NCBI RefSeq assembly: GCF_025751515.1
Contig: NZ_JAOWLE010000001.1
Location: 558,001 to 622,000 of the forward strand
From: Actibacterium sp. XHP0104
Lineage (GTDB): Bacteria > Pseudomonadota > Alphaproteobacteria > Rhodobacterales > Rhodobacteraceae
DNA length: 64,000 nt
Direction of reading: 5' to 3'
Below, one piece after another: positions 8,273 through 16,597 of this stretch; within the stretch, counting starts at the first letter, position 1; every line of letters starts with the position of its first letter. Under the pieces are notes generated by a model. It saw only the letters and a program-made list of their open reading frames with translations, searched no databases and was not told where the DNA came from. The position numbers and the translations under genes are program-made.

Positions 8273-9529
8273 ATGCGTCGAGTAGTTGTCACCGGGCTGG
8301 GAATGGTTTCACCGCTGGCTTGCGGTGTTGAGGAAAGTTGGAAGCGGCTGTTGGCTGGGCAATCGGGCGCGGGCCTGATCACCCGGTTTGATGCCTCTAA
8401 TGTCACCACCAAATACGCCTGCGAAATCCCCTTGGGGGATGGCAGCGACGGCACGTTCAACCCCGACGACTGGATGGAGCCGAAAGAGCGCCGCAAGGTC
8501 GACGATTTCATTCTTTATGGCATGGCCGCCGCCGTGCAGGCGGTCGAGGATTCGGGCTGGAAGCCCGAGGACACCGAAAGCCGCGAGCGCACCGGTGTCA
8601 TGATCGGGTCGGGTATTGGCGGGCTGTCGTCGATTGCCGATACGGCCGTTCTGATCAAGGAACGCGGGCCGCGCCGGGTGTCGCCCTTCTTTATTCCGGG
8701 CGCGCTGATCAACCTGATCTCGGGCCATGTGTCGATCCGTTACGGGTTCAAGGGCCCCAACCACGCGGTTGTGACTGCCTGTTCGACCGGGGCCCATGCC
8801 ATTGGTGATGCGGCCCGTCTGATCATGTGGGGCGATGCCGATGTGATGGTGGCCGGCGGCGCAGAAAGCCCGATCAGCGAGATCGGGATTGCCGGGTTCA
8901 ACGCCTGCAAGGCGCTGTCGACCAAGCGCGAGCATGAGCCCCAGAAAGCCAGCCGTCCCTATGATTCTGATCGTGACGGGTTTGTCATGGGCGAGGGCGC
9001 GGGTGTCGTCGTGCTGGAGGAATACGAGCACGCCAAGGCGCGCGGCGCCAAGATCTATGCCGAGATCCTGGGCTATGGCCTGTCGGGCGACGCCTATCAC
9101 ATCACTGCCCCCTCCGAGGATGGCGAAGGTGGCGAGCGCGCGATGCGCAACGCCATCAAGAGCGCCGGAATCGACGCGGGCGATATCGATTATATCAACG
9201 CGCATGGCACCTCGACCATGGCCGACACGATCGAGCTGGGCGCCGTTGAACGAGTGCTGGGCAATGCTGCGGCCAAGGCGACCATGTCGTCGACCAAGTC
9301 GTCGATCGGGCACCTGTTGGGGGCTGCTGGGGCGGTCGAGGCAATCTTCTCGATCCTGGCGCTGCGCGACCAGATCGCGCCGCCGACGATCAACCTGGAT
9401 AACCCCGCCGTCGAGCCCAAGCTGAACCTGGCGCCCAACGAGGCCCAGCCGCGTGAGATCAACATCGCGCTGAGCAACTCTTTCGGCTTTGGCGGCACCA
9501 ACGCCTCGCTTGTCATGGGCAAGGTCTAG
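8273..9529 (+). CDS. fabF: 3-oxoacyl-ACP synthase II
   Basis: A 418-residue condensing enzyme with the Cys-His-His triad: Cys170 in VVTACSTGAH, His311 in NAHGTSTMADTIE and His347 in SSIGHLLGAAG. It elongates acyl-ACP with malonyl-ACP and is the enzyme usually linked to unsaturated and long-chain acyl extension. The glycine-rich C-terminal FGFGGTNASL motif is present. It ends 6 bases before mltG, so the two are probably co-transcribed. Confidence 0.97.
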   Translation: MRRVVVTGLGMVSPLACGVEESWKRLLAGQSGAGLITRFDASNVTTKYACEIPLGDGSDGTFNPDDWMEPKERRKVDDFILYGMAAAVQAVEDSGWKPEDTESRERTGVMIGSGIGGLSSIADTAVLIKERGPRRVSPFFIPGALINLISGHVSIRYGFKGPNHAVVTACSTGAHAIGDAARLIMWGDADVMVAGGAESPISEIGIAGFNACKALSTKREHEPQKASRPYDSDRDGFVMGEGAGVVVLEEYEHAKARGAKIYAEILGYGLSGDAYHITAPSEDGEGGERAMRNAIKSAGIDAGDIDYINAHGTSTMADTIELGAVERVLGNAAAKATMSSTKSSIGHLLGAAGAVEAIFSILALRDQIAPPTINLDNPAVEPKLNLAPNEAQPREINIALSNSFGFGGTNASLVMGKV

Positions 9530-9535
9530 GTCGGT

Positions 9536-10690
9536 ATGTGGCGGTCAATTGCCTCGAATGCGCTGACGCTGTTCGTCGTCGGCCTGGTTCTGCTGGGCGG
9601 CGTGATCCTGTGGGGCAAGGGCCAGTATACTGGCGCCGGCCCGCTGGAACAGGCGATCTGTTTGCAGGTCAAACCCGGCAGCACCATGCGGCGCGTGTCG
9701 GAAGACCTGGCCGCGCAGGGGGCGATCTCGGATGCGCGCATTCTGCGGATCGGGGCCGATTACTCGGAGAAGGCCGGGCAGCTTAAGGCGGGCAGTTTCC
9801 TGATCGCGCCGGGCGCGTCGATGCAGCAGATCGTCGATCAGGTCACCACGTCGGGGCGCTCGACCTGCGGGACCGAGGTGAATTTCCGCATCGGTGTGTT
9901 GCAGGCCGAGTTGCAGGTGCGCGAGCTGGACCCCGAAACCAACGCCTATGTCGAGGTTATGGCCTTTGATCCGGGCGAGGGGGCCGCGCCGGCGGACTAT
10001 GCCGCGCTGACCCAAGAGGCAGACGTGCGCTATCGCGTGGTGCTGGCCGAGGGTGTGACCAGTTGGCAGGTGGTGAACGAGCTGATGCAGGCCGAGTTCC
10101 TGACCGGCGAGGTGGCGGATCTGCCTGCAGAGGGTGCGATGGCGCCCGACAGCTATGAGGTGGTGCGCGGCGCCGACCGGGCCGAGCTGATCGCGCGGAT
10201 GGAGGCCTCGCAGGCGGCAACGCTGGCCGAGCTGTGGGAGGGGCGTGCCGAGGGTCTGCCGCTGAACAGCCCCGAGGAAGCATTGATTCTGGCGTCGATC
10301 GTCGAGAAGGAAACCGGTGTGGCCGAAGAGCGCCCGCAGGTGGCCAGCGTGTTCATCAACCGGCTGAACAAGGGCATTGCCTTGCAGACCGATCCGACGG
10401 TGATTTATGGCCTGACCCTGGGCAAGGGCGCCTTGGGGCGCGGGTTGCGGCGCAGTGAGCTGCGGAAAGAGACGCCCTATAACACCTATGTCATCAACGG
10501 CCTGCCGCCCACGCCGATTGCCAATCCGGGCCGTGCCTCGATCGAGGCGGCGCTGAACCCGGCCGAGACAGAGTTCATCTATTTCGTGGCTGATGGCACC
10601 GGTGGGCATGCTTTTGCGACGACGCTGAAAGAGCATAACGCCAATGTTGCGAAATGGCGCAAGATCGAGGCGGAGCGATCCAATCAATGA
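9536..10690 (+). CDS. mltG: Endolytic murein transglycosylase MltG (YceG-like)
   Basis: A 384-residue inner-membrane protein with one N-terminal transmembrane helix (about 8-27) and a periplasmic YceG domain. The signature LASIVEKETGVAEERPQVASVF near residues 252-275 contains the catalytic Glu, followed by LQTDPTVIYG and NTYVINGLPPTPI. The enzyme cuts nascent glycan strands and sets their length. The position after fabF is the common arrangement in this family of bacteria. A strong terminator follows. Confidence 0.93.
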   Translation: MWRSIASNALTLFVVGLVLLGGVILWGKGQYTGAGPLEQAICLQVKPGSTMRRVSEDLAAQGAISDARILRIGADYSEKAGQLKAGSFLIAPGASMQQIVDQVTTSGRSTCGTEVNFRIGVLQAELQVRELDPETNAYVEVMAFDPGEGAAPADYAALTQEADVRYRVVLAEGVTSWQVVNELMQAEFLTGEVADLPAEGAMAPDSYEVVRGADRAELIARMEASQAATLAELWEGRAEGLPLNSPEEALILASIVEKETGVAEERPQVASVFINRLNKGIALQTDPTVIYGLTLGKGALGRGLRRSELRKETPYNTYVINGLPPTPIANPGRASIEAALNPAETEFIYFVADGTGGHAFATTLKEHNANVAKWRKIEAERSNQ

Positions 10691-10697
10691 GATAAGG

Positions 10698-10719
10698 CCG
10701 GCCCGGTGGGCCGGTTTTT
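10698..10719 (+). terminator. Terminator after mltG
   Basis: Stem CCGGCCC (10698-10704) / GGGCCGG (10708-10714) followed by TTTTT. It insulates the GTA cluster from the fab-mltG unit. Confidence 0.85.
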
Positions 10720-10720
10720 C

Positions 10721-10755
10721 TGGCCTCCGGCAGAGGTATTTGGGCCAAGATGAAG
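10721..10755 (+). repeat. Dispersed intergenic repeat, copy 1
   Basis: TGGCCTCCGGCAGAGG then TATTTGGGCCAAGATGAAG. Shares its layout (CCTCCGGC, TATTT, GAAG end) with copies at 36901-36935 (opposite strand) and, for the 3' half, 56170-56212. Confidence 0.6.
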
Positions 10756-10778
10756 GGCGCTGGCTGGTTATTCATCTG

Positions 10779-10793
10779 TTAACCTATTGTTAA
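10779..10793 (+). promoter_or_regulatory. CtrA-type box upstream of GTA promoter
   Basis: TTAA-CCTATTG-TTAA, an exact TTAA-N7-TTAA site, the established full consensus of the alphaproteobacterial cell-cycle regulator CtrA. It ends 11 bases before the -35 element. The surrounding 40 bases are strikingly AT-rich for this genome. CtrA is known to be needed for GTA production in Rhodobacter capsulatus. A direct role here is inference. Confidence 0.6.
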
Positions 10794-10804
10794 TAATAAA
10801 CTTC

Positions 10805-10833
10805 TTGACTTTGCGCGCGGCCCAAAGTATACC
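10805..10833 (+). promoter_or_regulatory. Promoter of the GTA cluster
   Basis: TTGACT (10805-10810), 17-bp spacer, TATACC (10828-10833). One of the best sigma70-like matches in the window. Transcription would start near 10840, about 20 bases before the leader hairpin. Confidence 0.7.
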
Positions 10834-10860
10834 TTGTGACAAGCTGGAAGAAGTGGGTAA

Positions 10861-10892
10861 GCGGCACGGGGGTGACCCCGGCGCCGCTTTTT
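10861..10892 (+). terminator. Leader terminator/attenuator before GTA g1
   Basis: Stem GCGGC / GCCGC (10861-10865, 10883-10887) stacked on CGGGG / CCCCG with a GTGA (GNRA-type) loop at 10872-10875 and a small internal loop, followed by TTTTT at 10888-10892. It sits between the cluster promoter and the first gene, so it would stop transcription unless it is overcome. Confidence 0.65.
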
Positions 10893-10935
10893 CATTTCGC
10901 TCGTGCGGAGCGGCATGAGGGGCGGTTTAGACCAT

Positions 10936-11286
10936 ATGACAATGTTTTCTCCTATCGGGGGCGAGATTGCCGCGCAGGCAGTGCTTGAGGCGGCAGAGGC
11001 GCATTACGCACGCACGATCGCGATGCTTGATTCCCTGATTTCAGAAATTGCAGCGGGCCGGTCGGCCCGGGCGAAAGAGCTGAGCAAGGCTCTGGGCGAT
11101 CTGAGCAAGGCCGCCCAGACCGCGTTTGACGAAAGGTCGAAAGTTGAAAAGCGGATCCGAAATGAAACCGGGGCAGGGGATGGCTATGCCCTTGACCTTG
11201 CCGAGGCACGGGCTGAGATCGGGCGCCGACTGGATTGCCTGCGCGACGCCCGAGGACCAGGCGGAATTTCTGGCGGGGCTGAGTGA
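10936..11286 (+). CDS. GTA g1, small terminase-like protein
   Basis: A helical protein of 116 residues at the head of the GTA cluster, in the position of RcGTA g1, which acts as small terminase subunit. Its middle part (about 15-100) is a predicted antiparallel coiled coil rich in Ala, Glu, Lys and Arg. I assign it mainly by position and helical character. The start is uncertain: ATG 10936 is given, but ATG 10915 (CGGAG just upstream) or GTG 10903 are also open. Its 3' end overlaps the terL start region by over 100 bases in another frame. Confidence 0.7.
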   Translation: MTMFSPIGGEIAAQAVLEAAEAHYARTIAMLDSLISEIAAGRSARAKELSKALGDLSKAAQTAFDERSKVEKRIRNETGAGDGYALDLAEARAEIGRRLDCLRDARGPGGISGGAE

Positions 11287-12556
11287 GGGGGCGCTGTTGG
11301 CGCTGCCCTATCTGTTCGAGTTCTGGGCCTTGCCGCATCAGTTGCCCCCGGGGGGTGACTGGCGCAGCTGGGTGATCCTGGGCGGGCGCGGCGCGGGCAA
11401 GACGCGTGCCGGGGCCGAGTGGGTGCGCGCCCAGGTCGAAGGGGCGCGGCCGATGGATGCGGGTGCGGCGCGGCGGGTGGCGCTGGTGGGCGAGACGCTG
11501 GACCAGGTGCGCGAGGTGATGGTGTTTGGCGATAGCGGCATTCTGGCCTGCTCGCCGCCCGATCGCCGCCCGAAATGGGAGGCCACGCGCCGTCGGCTGG
11601 TCTGGCCCAATGGCGCGGTGGCCCAGGCGTTTTCGGCGCATGAGCCAGAGAGTTTGCGCGGGCCGCAGTTCGACGCGGCGTGGGTGGATGAGCTGGCCAA
11701 GTGGAAGCGCGCGGAAGAGGCGTGGGACATGTTGCAGTTCGGTCTGCGTCTGGGGCCGTCGCCACGGCAGTGCGTGACCACGACGCCGCGCAACGTGCCC
11801 GTGCTGCGGGCCATTCTGGACAGCCCGTCGACGGTTACAACCCATGCCCCGACCGAGGCGAACCGGGCCTATCTGGCGGCCTCGTTCCTTGAAGAGGTTC
11901 GGGCGCGCTATGCGGGCACGCGGTTGGGTCGGCAAGAGCTGGATGGTGTGATGCTGGATGCGGTCGAGGGCGCGCTGTGGACGACAGCGATGTTCGAGGC
12001 CGGGCGGCTGGATCAGGCGCCGGCGCTTGATCGGATCGTGGTTGCGGTCGACCCGCCGGTCACGGGCCATGGCGGATCGGATGAATGCGGCATTCTGGTG
12101 GTGGGCGCGCGGGTTCAAGGTGACCCGCAGGATTGGCGGGCGGTCGTGCTGGAGGATGCCAGCGTGACCGCCGCATCGCCCACCACCTGGGCCGAGGCAG
12201 CGATTGCCGCGATGGAGCGGCACGGGGCCGAGCGGTTGGTGGCCGAGGTGAACCAGGGCGGTGATCTGGTCGAGACCGTCTTGCGGCAGATTGATCCGCT
12301 GGTGCCTTATCGCAGCCTGCGGGCAACGCGGGGCAAGGCCGCGCGGGCCGAGCCGGTGGCGGCGCTGTACGAGCAGGGGCGCGTGGCGCATCTGCGCGGG
12401 CTGGGCGCGCTGGAGGATCAGATGTGCCTGATGACGCCGCAGGGCTATCGTGGCAAGGGCAGCCCGGACCGTGTAGATGCGCTGGTCTGGGCGATACATG
12501 AGCTGTTGATCGAGCCGGCTGCCCATTGGCGGCGGCCACGGGTGCGCAGCCTGTAA
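11162..12556 (+). CDS. GTA g2, terminase large subunit
   Basis: A 464-residue DNA-packaging motor protein. Walker A is GGRGAGKT at about 74-81. A Walker B-like FDAAWVDELAKW lies near 165. The C-terminal RNase H-like nuclease has an Asp in VVAVDPPVTG, a second acidic site in VAEVNQGGD and SPDRVDALVWA at the end. It packages host DNA headfuls into GTA particles. The start could also be ATG 11180 (458 residues) or an upstream TTG. It overlaps g1. A terminator-like hairpin follows before g3. Confidence 0.92.
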   Translation: MKPGQGMAMPLTLPRHGLRSGADWIACATPEDQAEFLAGLSEGALLALPYLFEFWALPHQLPPGGDWRSWVILGGRGAGKTRAGAEWVRAQVEGARPMDAGAARRVALVGETLDQVREVMVFGDSGILACSPPDRRPKWEATRRRLVWPNGAVAQAFSAHEPESLRGPQFDAAWVDELAKWKRAEEAWDMLQFGLRLGPSPRQCVTTTPRNVPVLRAILDSPSTVTTHAPTEANRAYLAASFLEEVRARYAGTRLGRQELDGVMLDAVEGALWTTAMFEAGRLDQAPALDRIVVAVDPPVTGHGGSDECGILVVGARVQGDPQDWRAVVLEDASVTAASPTTWAEAAIAAMERHGAERLVAEVNQGGDLVETVLRQIDPLVPYRSLRATRGKAARAEPVAALYEQGRVAHLRGLGALEDQMCLMTPQGYRGKGSPDRVDALVWAIHELLIEPAAHWRRPRVRSL

Positions 12557-12600
12557 CACAACCAAACTTGGACGATCGCGGCCTTTCGGCCGTGCAGCCT

Positions 12601-12623
12601 GCCCGATCGGTGCGGGCTTTTTT
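12601..12623 (+). terminator. Terminator-like hairpin between GTA g2 and g3
   Basis: Stem GCCCG (12601-12605) / CGGGC (12613-12617), 7-base loop, then TTTTTT. A second hairpin (CGGCC TTTC GGCCG) lies just upstream near 12579-12592. Together they could cut transcription inside the cluster. Confidence 0.6.
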
Positions 12624-12655
12624 CATTGCGGAACGGGGCAGCAAGGAGAGATGAG

Positions 12656-13831
12656 ATGGGTTTCAACATGTTCCGGCGGGCGGCGCCGGAGGTGCCAGAG
12701 AAAAAGGCCAGCGCCACGGGGCCGGTGATGGCCTGGGGGGCGGCGGGCCGGGTGGCCTGGACGCCGCGCGATACGGTGTCGCTGACGAAATCGGGCTTTG
12801 CGGGCAATCCGGTCGGGTTTCGCTCGGTCAAGCTGATTGCCGAGGCGGCGGCGGCGCTGCCGCTGGTGTGTCAGGACCGCGAGCGCCGCTATGAGGTGCA
12901 TCCGGTGATCGACCTGATGCGCCGCCCGAACGGGGCGCAGGGCCGGGCCGAGCTGTTCGAGGCGCTTTACGGCCAGATCCTGCTGTCGGGCAATGGTTAT
13001 GTCGAGGCCGTGGCCAGCGAGGCGGGCCTGCCGCTGGAGCTGCATGTGCTGCGCTCGGACCGGATGCGGGTGGTGCCGGGGGCCGATGGCTGGCCGGTGG
13101 CCTATGAATATGCGGTGGGCAACCGTAAGCACCGGTTCGACATGACGGCGGGCATGGCGCCCATCTGTCATATCAAGAGCTTTCATCCGCAGGATGACCA
13201 TTACGGGCTGTCTCCGATGCAGGCGGCGGCGACGGCGGTGGATGTGCACAACTCGGCCTCGCGCTGGTCAAAAGCGCTGTTGGACAATGCAGCGCGGCCG
13301 TCGGGGGCGATTGTCTATCGCGGCGCAGACGGGCAGGGCAGCATGACCGAAGAGCAATACCTGCGCCTGCAGGACGAGATGGCCAGCTATCACCAGGGCG
13401 CGGCCAATGCCGGGCGTCCGATGCTGCTGGAAGGCGGGCTGGACTGGAAACCGATGGGGTTCAGCCCTTCGGACATGGAATTCCAGAAGACCAAGGAAGC
13501 CGCCGCGCGCGAGATTGCCGTGGCCTTTGGCGTGCCGCCGATGCTGTTGGGTATTCCCGGCGACGCGACCTACGCGAATTACCAAGAGGCCAACCGCGCC
13601 TTTTACCGCCTGACGGTGCTGCCGCTGGCGGCGCGGGTGACGGCGGCGGTGTCCGAGTTCCTTAGCGGGTTCGCGGGCGAGGTGGTCGAGCTGCGCCCCG
13701 ATCTGGACCAGGTGCCCGCGCTGGCCACCGAGCGCGATGCGCAATGGCGCCGGATCGCCGATGCCGGGTTCCTGACGGATGCGGAAAAGCGGGCGTTGCT
13801 GGGGCTGCCACGGCTGGCAGATGACGCATGA
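12656..13831 (+). CDS. GTA g3, portal protein (HK97 family)
   Basis: A 391-residue portal protein that forms the ring through which DNA enters the head. Family features include the N-terminal segment ending GNPVGFRSVKLIAEAAAALPL, LSGNGYVEAV near 118, YGLSPMQAAATAVD near 184, and the conserved ATYANYQEANRAFYRLTVLPL near 305-325. ATG 12656 has AAGGAGAG directly upstream. The last four bases overlap g3.5 (ATGA). Confidence 0.93.
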   Translation: MGFNMFRRAAPEVPEKKASATGPVMAWGAAGRVAWTPRDTVSLTKSGFAGNPVGFRSVKLIAEAAAALPLVCQDRERRYEVHPVIDLMRRPNGAQGRAELFEALYGQILLSGNGYVEAVASEAGLPLELHVLRSDRMRVVPGADGWPVAYEYAVGNRKHRFDMTAGMAPICHIKSFHPQDDHYGLSPMQAAATAVDVHNSASRWSKALLDNAARPSGAIVYRGADGQGSMTEEQYLRLQDEMASYHQGAANAGRPMLLEGGLDWKPMGFSPSDMEFQKTKEAAAREIAVAFGVPPMLLGIPGDATYANYQEANRAFYRLTVLPLAARVTAAVSEFLSGFAGEVVELRPDLDQVPALATERDAQWRRIADAGFLTDAEKRALLGLPRLADDA

Positions 13832-14070
13832 GCACCCACCCCGAGCGCAGCGGGTCAAAGTTTCTGTATGCGCCCTTTGAGGTGGCCAATGCCCGCATAG
13901 AGGCCAACGAGCGCGTGGCCCAGGAACGCTGGGCGGCGCTGGAATACCGGCTGGGCCGGATCGAGGCCAGCCAGGAGCGCGTCGAGCGCCGGCTGTGGCT
14001 GGCGGTTTACGGGGTTGTGGCGGTGATCCTGGCGCAGGGCGTCAGCTCGCTTTTGTCGATAACGCCATGA
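13828..14070 (+). CDS. GTA g3.5, small membrane-anchored coiled-coil protein
   Basis: An 80-residue protein with a charged helix (about 18-54, EANERVAQERWAALEYRLG) followed by one transmembrane segment (about 56-76). It occupies the place of RcGTA g3.5 between portal and protease, whose role is not established. Start and stop overlap the neighbours by four and four bases respectively, which indicates translational coupling. Confidence 0.8.
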   Translation: MSTHPERSGSKFLYAPFEVANARIEANERVAQERWAALEYRLGRIEASQERVERRLWLAVYGVVAVILAQGVSSLLSITP

Positions 14071-14084
14071 AAGAGGACATTCGA

Positions 14085-14627
14085 ATGGAGTTGGAACACA
14101 AGTTTTGCCGCAGCGAGAGCCTGCTGACGGTGACCGATGGCACGCTGGTCGAGGGCTATGCCAGCCTCTTTGGCAAGACCGATCAGGGCGGCGACGTGGT
14201 GCAGCGCGGTGCCTATGGCAAGTCGCTGGCGGCGCTGATGGCGGCGGGGCGGCGGGTCAAGATGCTGTGGCAGCACGACCCGGCCCAGCCGATCGGGATC
14301 TGGGACGAGGTGCGCGAGGATGAGGTCGGGCTGTACGTCAAGGGCCGCCTGCTGACCGAGGTCGAGCGCGGGCGCGAGGCCGCCGCGCTGATCGAGGCGG
14401 GCGCGATTGACGGGCTGTCGATCGGCTATCGCACCAAGCGGGCCGAAAAGGATGCCAGCGGGCGCCGCCTGCTGAGCGAGCTGGAGCTGTGGGAGGTGTC
14501 GCTGGTGACCTTCCCCATGCTTCCCGATGCGCGGGTCGGCGCCAAGGCGGGTGATCCCGCCGACGCGGTGCTGCGCGAACTGGCGCAGGCGTTCGACGGC
14601 GCGCGCCGCGAGATGCTTGGGCGCTAG
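14085..14627 (+). CDS. GTA g4, prohead maturation protease
   Basis: A 180-residue HK97-type prohead protease (peptidase family S78) that trims the capsid protein during head maturation. The core is visible: GYASLFGKTDQGGDVV, the catalytic His in VKMLWQHDPAQPIG near residue 65, and the catalytic Ser in IDGLSIGYRT near 112, then LWEVSLVTFPM. ATG 14085 is chosen because GAGG at 14073-14076 is well placed. ATG 14067, overlapping the g3.5 stop, would add six residues. Confidence 0.92.
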   Translation: MELEHKFCRSESLLTVTDGTLVEGYASLFGKTDQGGDVVQRGAYGKSLAALMAAGRRVKMLWQHDPAQPIGIWDEVREDEVGLYVKGRLLTEVERGREAAALIEAGAIDGLSIGYRTKRAEKDASGRRLLSELELWEVSLVTFPMLPDARVGAKAGDPADAVLRELAQAFDGARREMLGR

Positions 14628-14668
14628 GCGCCCGGGCCAAAGGCAACATCTCAGGATCAGGAAAAGCC

Positions 14669-15847
14669 ATGACCGAGACCAAATCGGGCGCGTCCGACGC
14701 GCCGGTAGCGCAGGTGAAATCCGCGATTGCGGGTTTCATGAGCGAATTCAAGTCGTTCCAGGACGACATCACCATCAAGCTGAACAAACAGGAAGAGCGA
14801 CTGACCATGCTGGATCGGAAATCCCTTATCACCGGGCGTCCCGCCCTTTCCTCGGCCACCCTGGTCGAGGCCCCGCACAAGAAGGCCTTTGAGGCCTATC
14901 TGCGTTCGGGCGACGATGATGCGCTGCGCGGCCTCGAGCTGGAGGGCAAGGCCCTGTCGACCGCTGTTGCCGCCGAGGGCGGTTACCTGGTCGATCCGCA
15001 GACCTCGGAGACGATCAAATCGGTGCTGAAATCGACCGCCTCGATCCGTTCGGTGGCCCAGGTCGTGACCGTCGAGGCGACCTCGTTCGACGTGCTGGTG
15101 GATCACACCGAATTCGGGTCGGGCTGGGCGTCGGAAACCGGCACCATGACCGAGACCGCCACCCCCCAGATCGAGCGCGTGACCATTCCGCTGCATGAAC
15201 TCAGCGCCATGCCCAAGGCCAGCCAGCGCCTGCTGGATGACAGCGCCTTTGACATCGAGGGCTGGCTGGCCGGCCGCATCGCCGACCGTTTCGCCCGCGC
15301 CGAGGCCGCCGCCTTCATCAACGGCGATGGCGTCGACAAGCCGACCGGCATTCTGACCCATACCCAGGCGCCCGAAGCGTCGTGGGCCTGGGGCAGCCTG
15401 GGTTATATTGCCACCGGCACCGATGGCGATTTCGATGCCGTTTCGCCGTCGGATGCCATTCTGGATCTGGTCTATTCGCTGGGCGCCGAATACCGCGCCA
15501 ACGCGACCTTCGTGATGAACTCGAAGACCGCCGGCGTGGTGCGCAAGATGAAGGATGCCGATGGCCGCTTCCTGTGGACCGACGGCCTGCAGGCGGGCGA
15601 GCCTGCGCGCCTGCTGGGCTATCCGGTGCTGGTGGCCGAGGACATGCCCGATATCGCGTCCAACACCACCGCGATCGCATTCGGCGATTTCGATGCCGGT
15701 TACACCGTCGCCGAACGCCCCGATCTGCGTGTGCTGCGTGACCCGTTCTCGGCCAAGCCGCATGTGCTGTTCTATGCCACCAAGCGCGTGGGCGGTGATG
15801 TCAGCGACTTTGCCGCGATCAAACTGCTGAAATTCTCGCTGGCCTAA
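14669..15847 (+). CDS. GTA g5, major capsid protein (HK97 fold)
   Basis: A 392-residue capsid protein. The first ~60 residues form a charged helical delta-like region with SFQDDITIKLNKQEERLTML. The HK97-fold body follows, with VAAEGGYLVDP near 105, the RIADRFARAEAAAFINGDG helix, and a C-terminal FYATKRVGGDVSDFAAIKLLKFS strand. From RcGTA work the N-terminal part is removed by g4 on maturation, which is inferred here. A long inverted repeat follows the gene and may raise its expression relative to downstream genes. Confidence 0.94.
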   Translation: MTETKSGASDAPVAQVKSAIAGFMSEFKSFQDDITIKLNKQEERLTMLDRKSLITGRPALSSATLVEAPHKKAFEAYLRSGDDDALRGLELEGKALSTAVAAEGGYLVDPQTSETIKSVLKSTASIRSVAQVVTVEATSFDVLVDHTEFGSGWASETGTMTETATPQIERVTIPLHELSAMPKASQRLLDDSAFDIEGWLAGRIADRFARAEAAAFINGDGVDKPTGILTHTQAPEASWAWGSLGYIATGTDGDFDAVSPSDAILDLVYSLGAEYRANATFVMNSKTAGVVRKMKDADGRFLWTDGLQAGEPARLLGYPVLVAEDMPDIASNTTAIAFGDFDAGYTVAERPDLRVLRDPFSAKPHVLFYATKRVGGDVSDFAAIKLLKFSLA

Positions 15848-15884
15848 GGCCCGGGATAGGCCGCTCCCGCAAACGGGGGCGGTT

Positions 15885-15970
15885 CAGGCGCGCGTCTCGC
15901 CGGGGTGGTCCGGGGCGTTGTCCAGCTGCTCCCTCCGTATGAGCAACGCCGGGGCGCGCGCCTGTTTTTG
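15885..15970 (+). terminator. Large nested hairpin with T-run between GTA g5 and g6
   Basis: CAGGCGCGCG (15885-15894) is the exact reverse complement of CGCGCGCCTG (15955-15964), followed by TTTTTG. Nested inside, GGCGTTG (15914-15920) pairs with CAACGCC (15944-15950). No coding frame of quality crosses it. Confidence 0.6.
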
Positions 15971-15997
15971 CCGGGGGGCAAACAGGAGAATTTACGC

Positions 15998-16597
15998 ATG
16001 ATGCTGATCGAGCAGACAACCGTGCCCGCCAATGCCCTGCCGGTGGCACAGTTGCGGGACCATTTGCGCCTGGGCACCGGGTTTGCGGATGACGGGGCCG
16101 AGAATGCGCTGCTGGAGGCGCTGCTGCGCGCGGCCATGGCGGCGGTTGAGGGGCGCACCGGCAAGGTATTGCTGAGCCGGTCGTTCACCTGGCAGCTGAT
16201 GGCCTGGCGCGATGGCGAACGCCAGCCGCTGCCGGTGGCGCCGGTGAATGCGCTGAACGCGCTGCGGGTGGTCGACCGGCACGGCATTGTGGCCGTGGTC
16301 GATGCAGGCGCCTATCGGCTGGAACGCGACACCCATCGCCCGCGCCTGGCGGCGGATGGGCTGACGCTGCCGACCATTCCCTATGGCGGGCAGGCCGAGG
16401 TGGATTTCGATGCGGGCTTTGGCACCCAATGGGATGCGGTGCCCGAGGATCTGGCCCAGGCGGTCATGTTGCTGGCCGCGCATTACTACGAACATCGGTC
16501 CGAGGCGGCCTTTGCCGAGGGCGGTATGCCCTTTGGCGTGCTGGCCCTGTTGGAACGCTGGCGCACGGTGCGCATGCTGGGCGGGGGTGCGATATGA
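15998..16597 (+). CDS. GTA g6, head-tail adaptor
   Basis: A 199-residue head-tail connector of the HK97 gp6-like type, which binds below the portal. The N-terminal part has ALPVAQLRDHLRLGTGF and a helix LEALLRAAMAAVEGRTGKVLLSRSF typical of the family. The C-terminal part has LAQAVMLLAAHYYEHR. ATG 15998 is chosen with ACAGGAGAA at 15982-15990. ATG 16001 directly follows. It overlaps g7 by four bases. Confidence 0.87.
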   Translation: MMLIEQTTVPANALPVAQLRDHLRLGTGFADDGAENALLEALLRAAMAAVEGRTGKVLLSRSFTWQLMAWRDGERQPLPVAPVNALNALRVVDRHGIVAVVDAGAYRLERDTHRPRLAADGLTLPTIPYGGQAEVDFDAGFGTQWDAVPEDLAQAVMLLAAHYYEHRSEAAFAEGGMPFGVLALLERWRTVRMLGGGAI

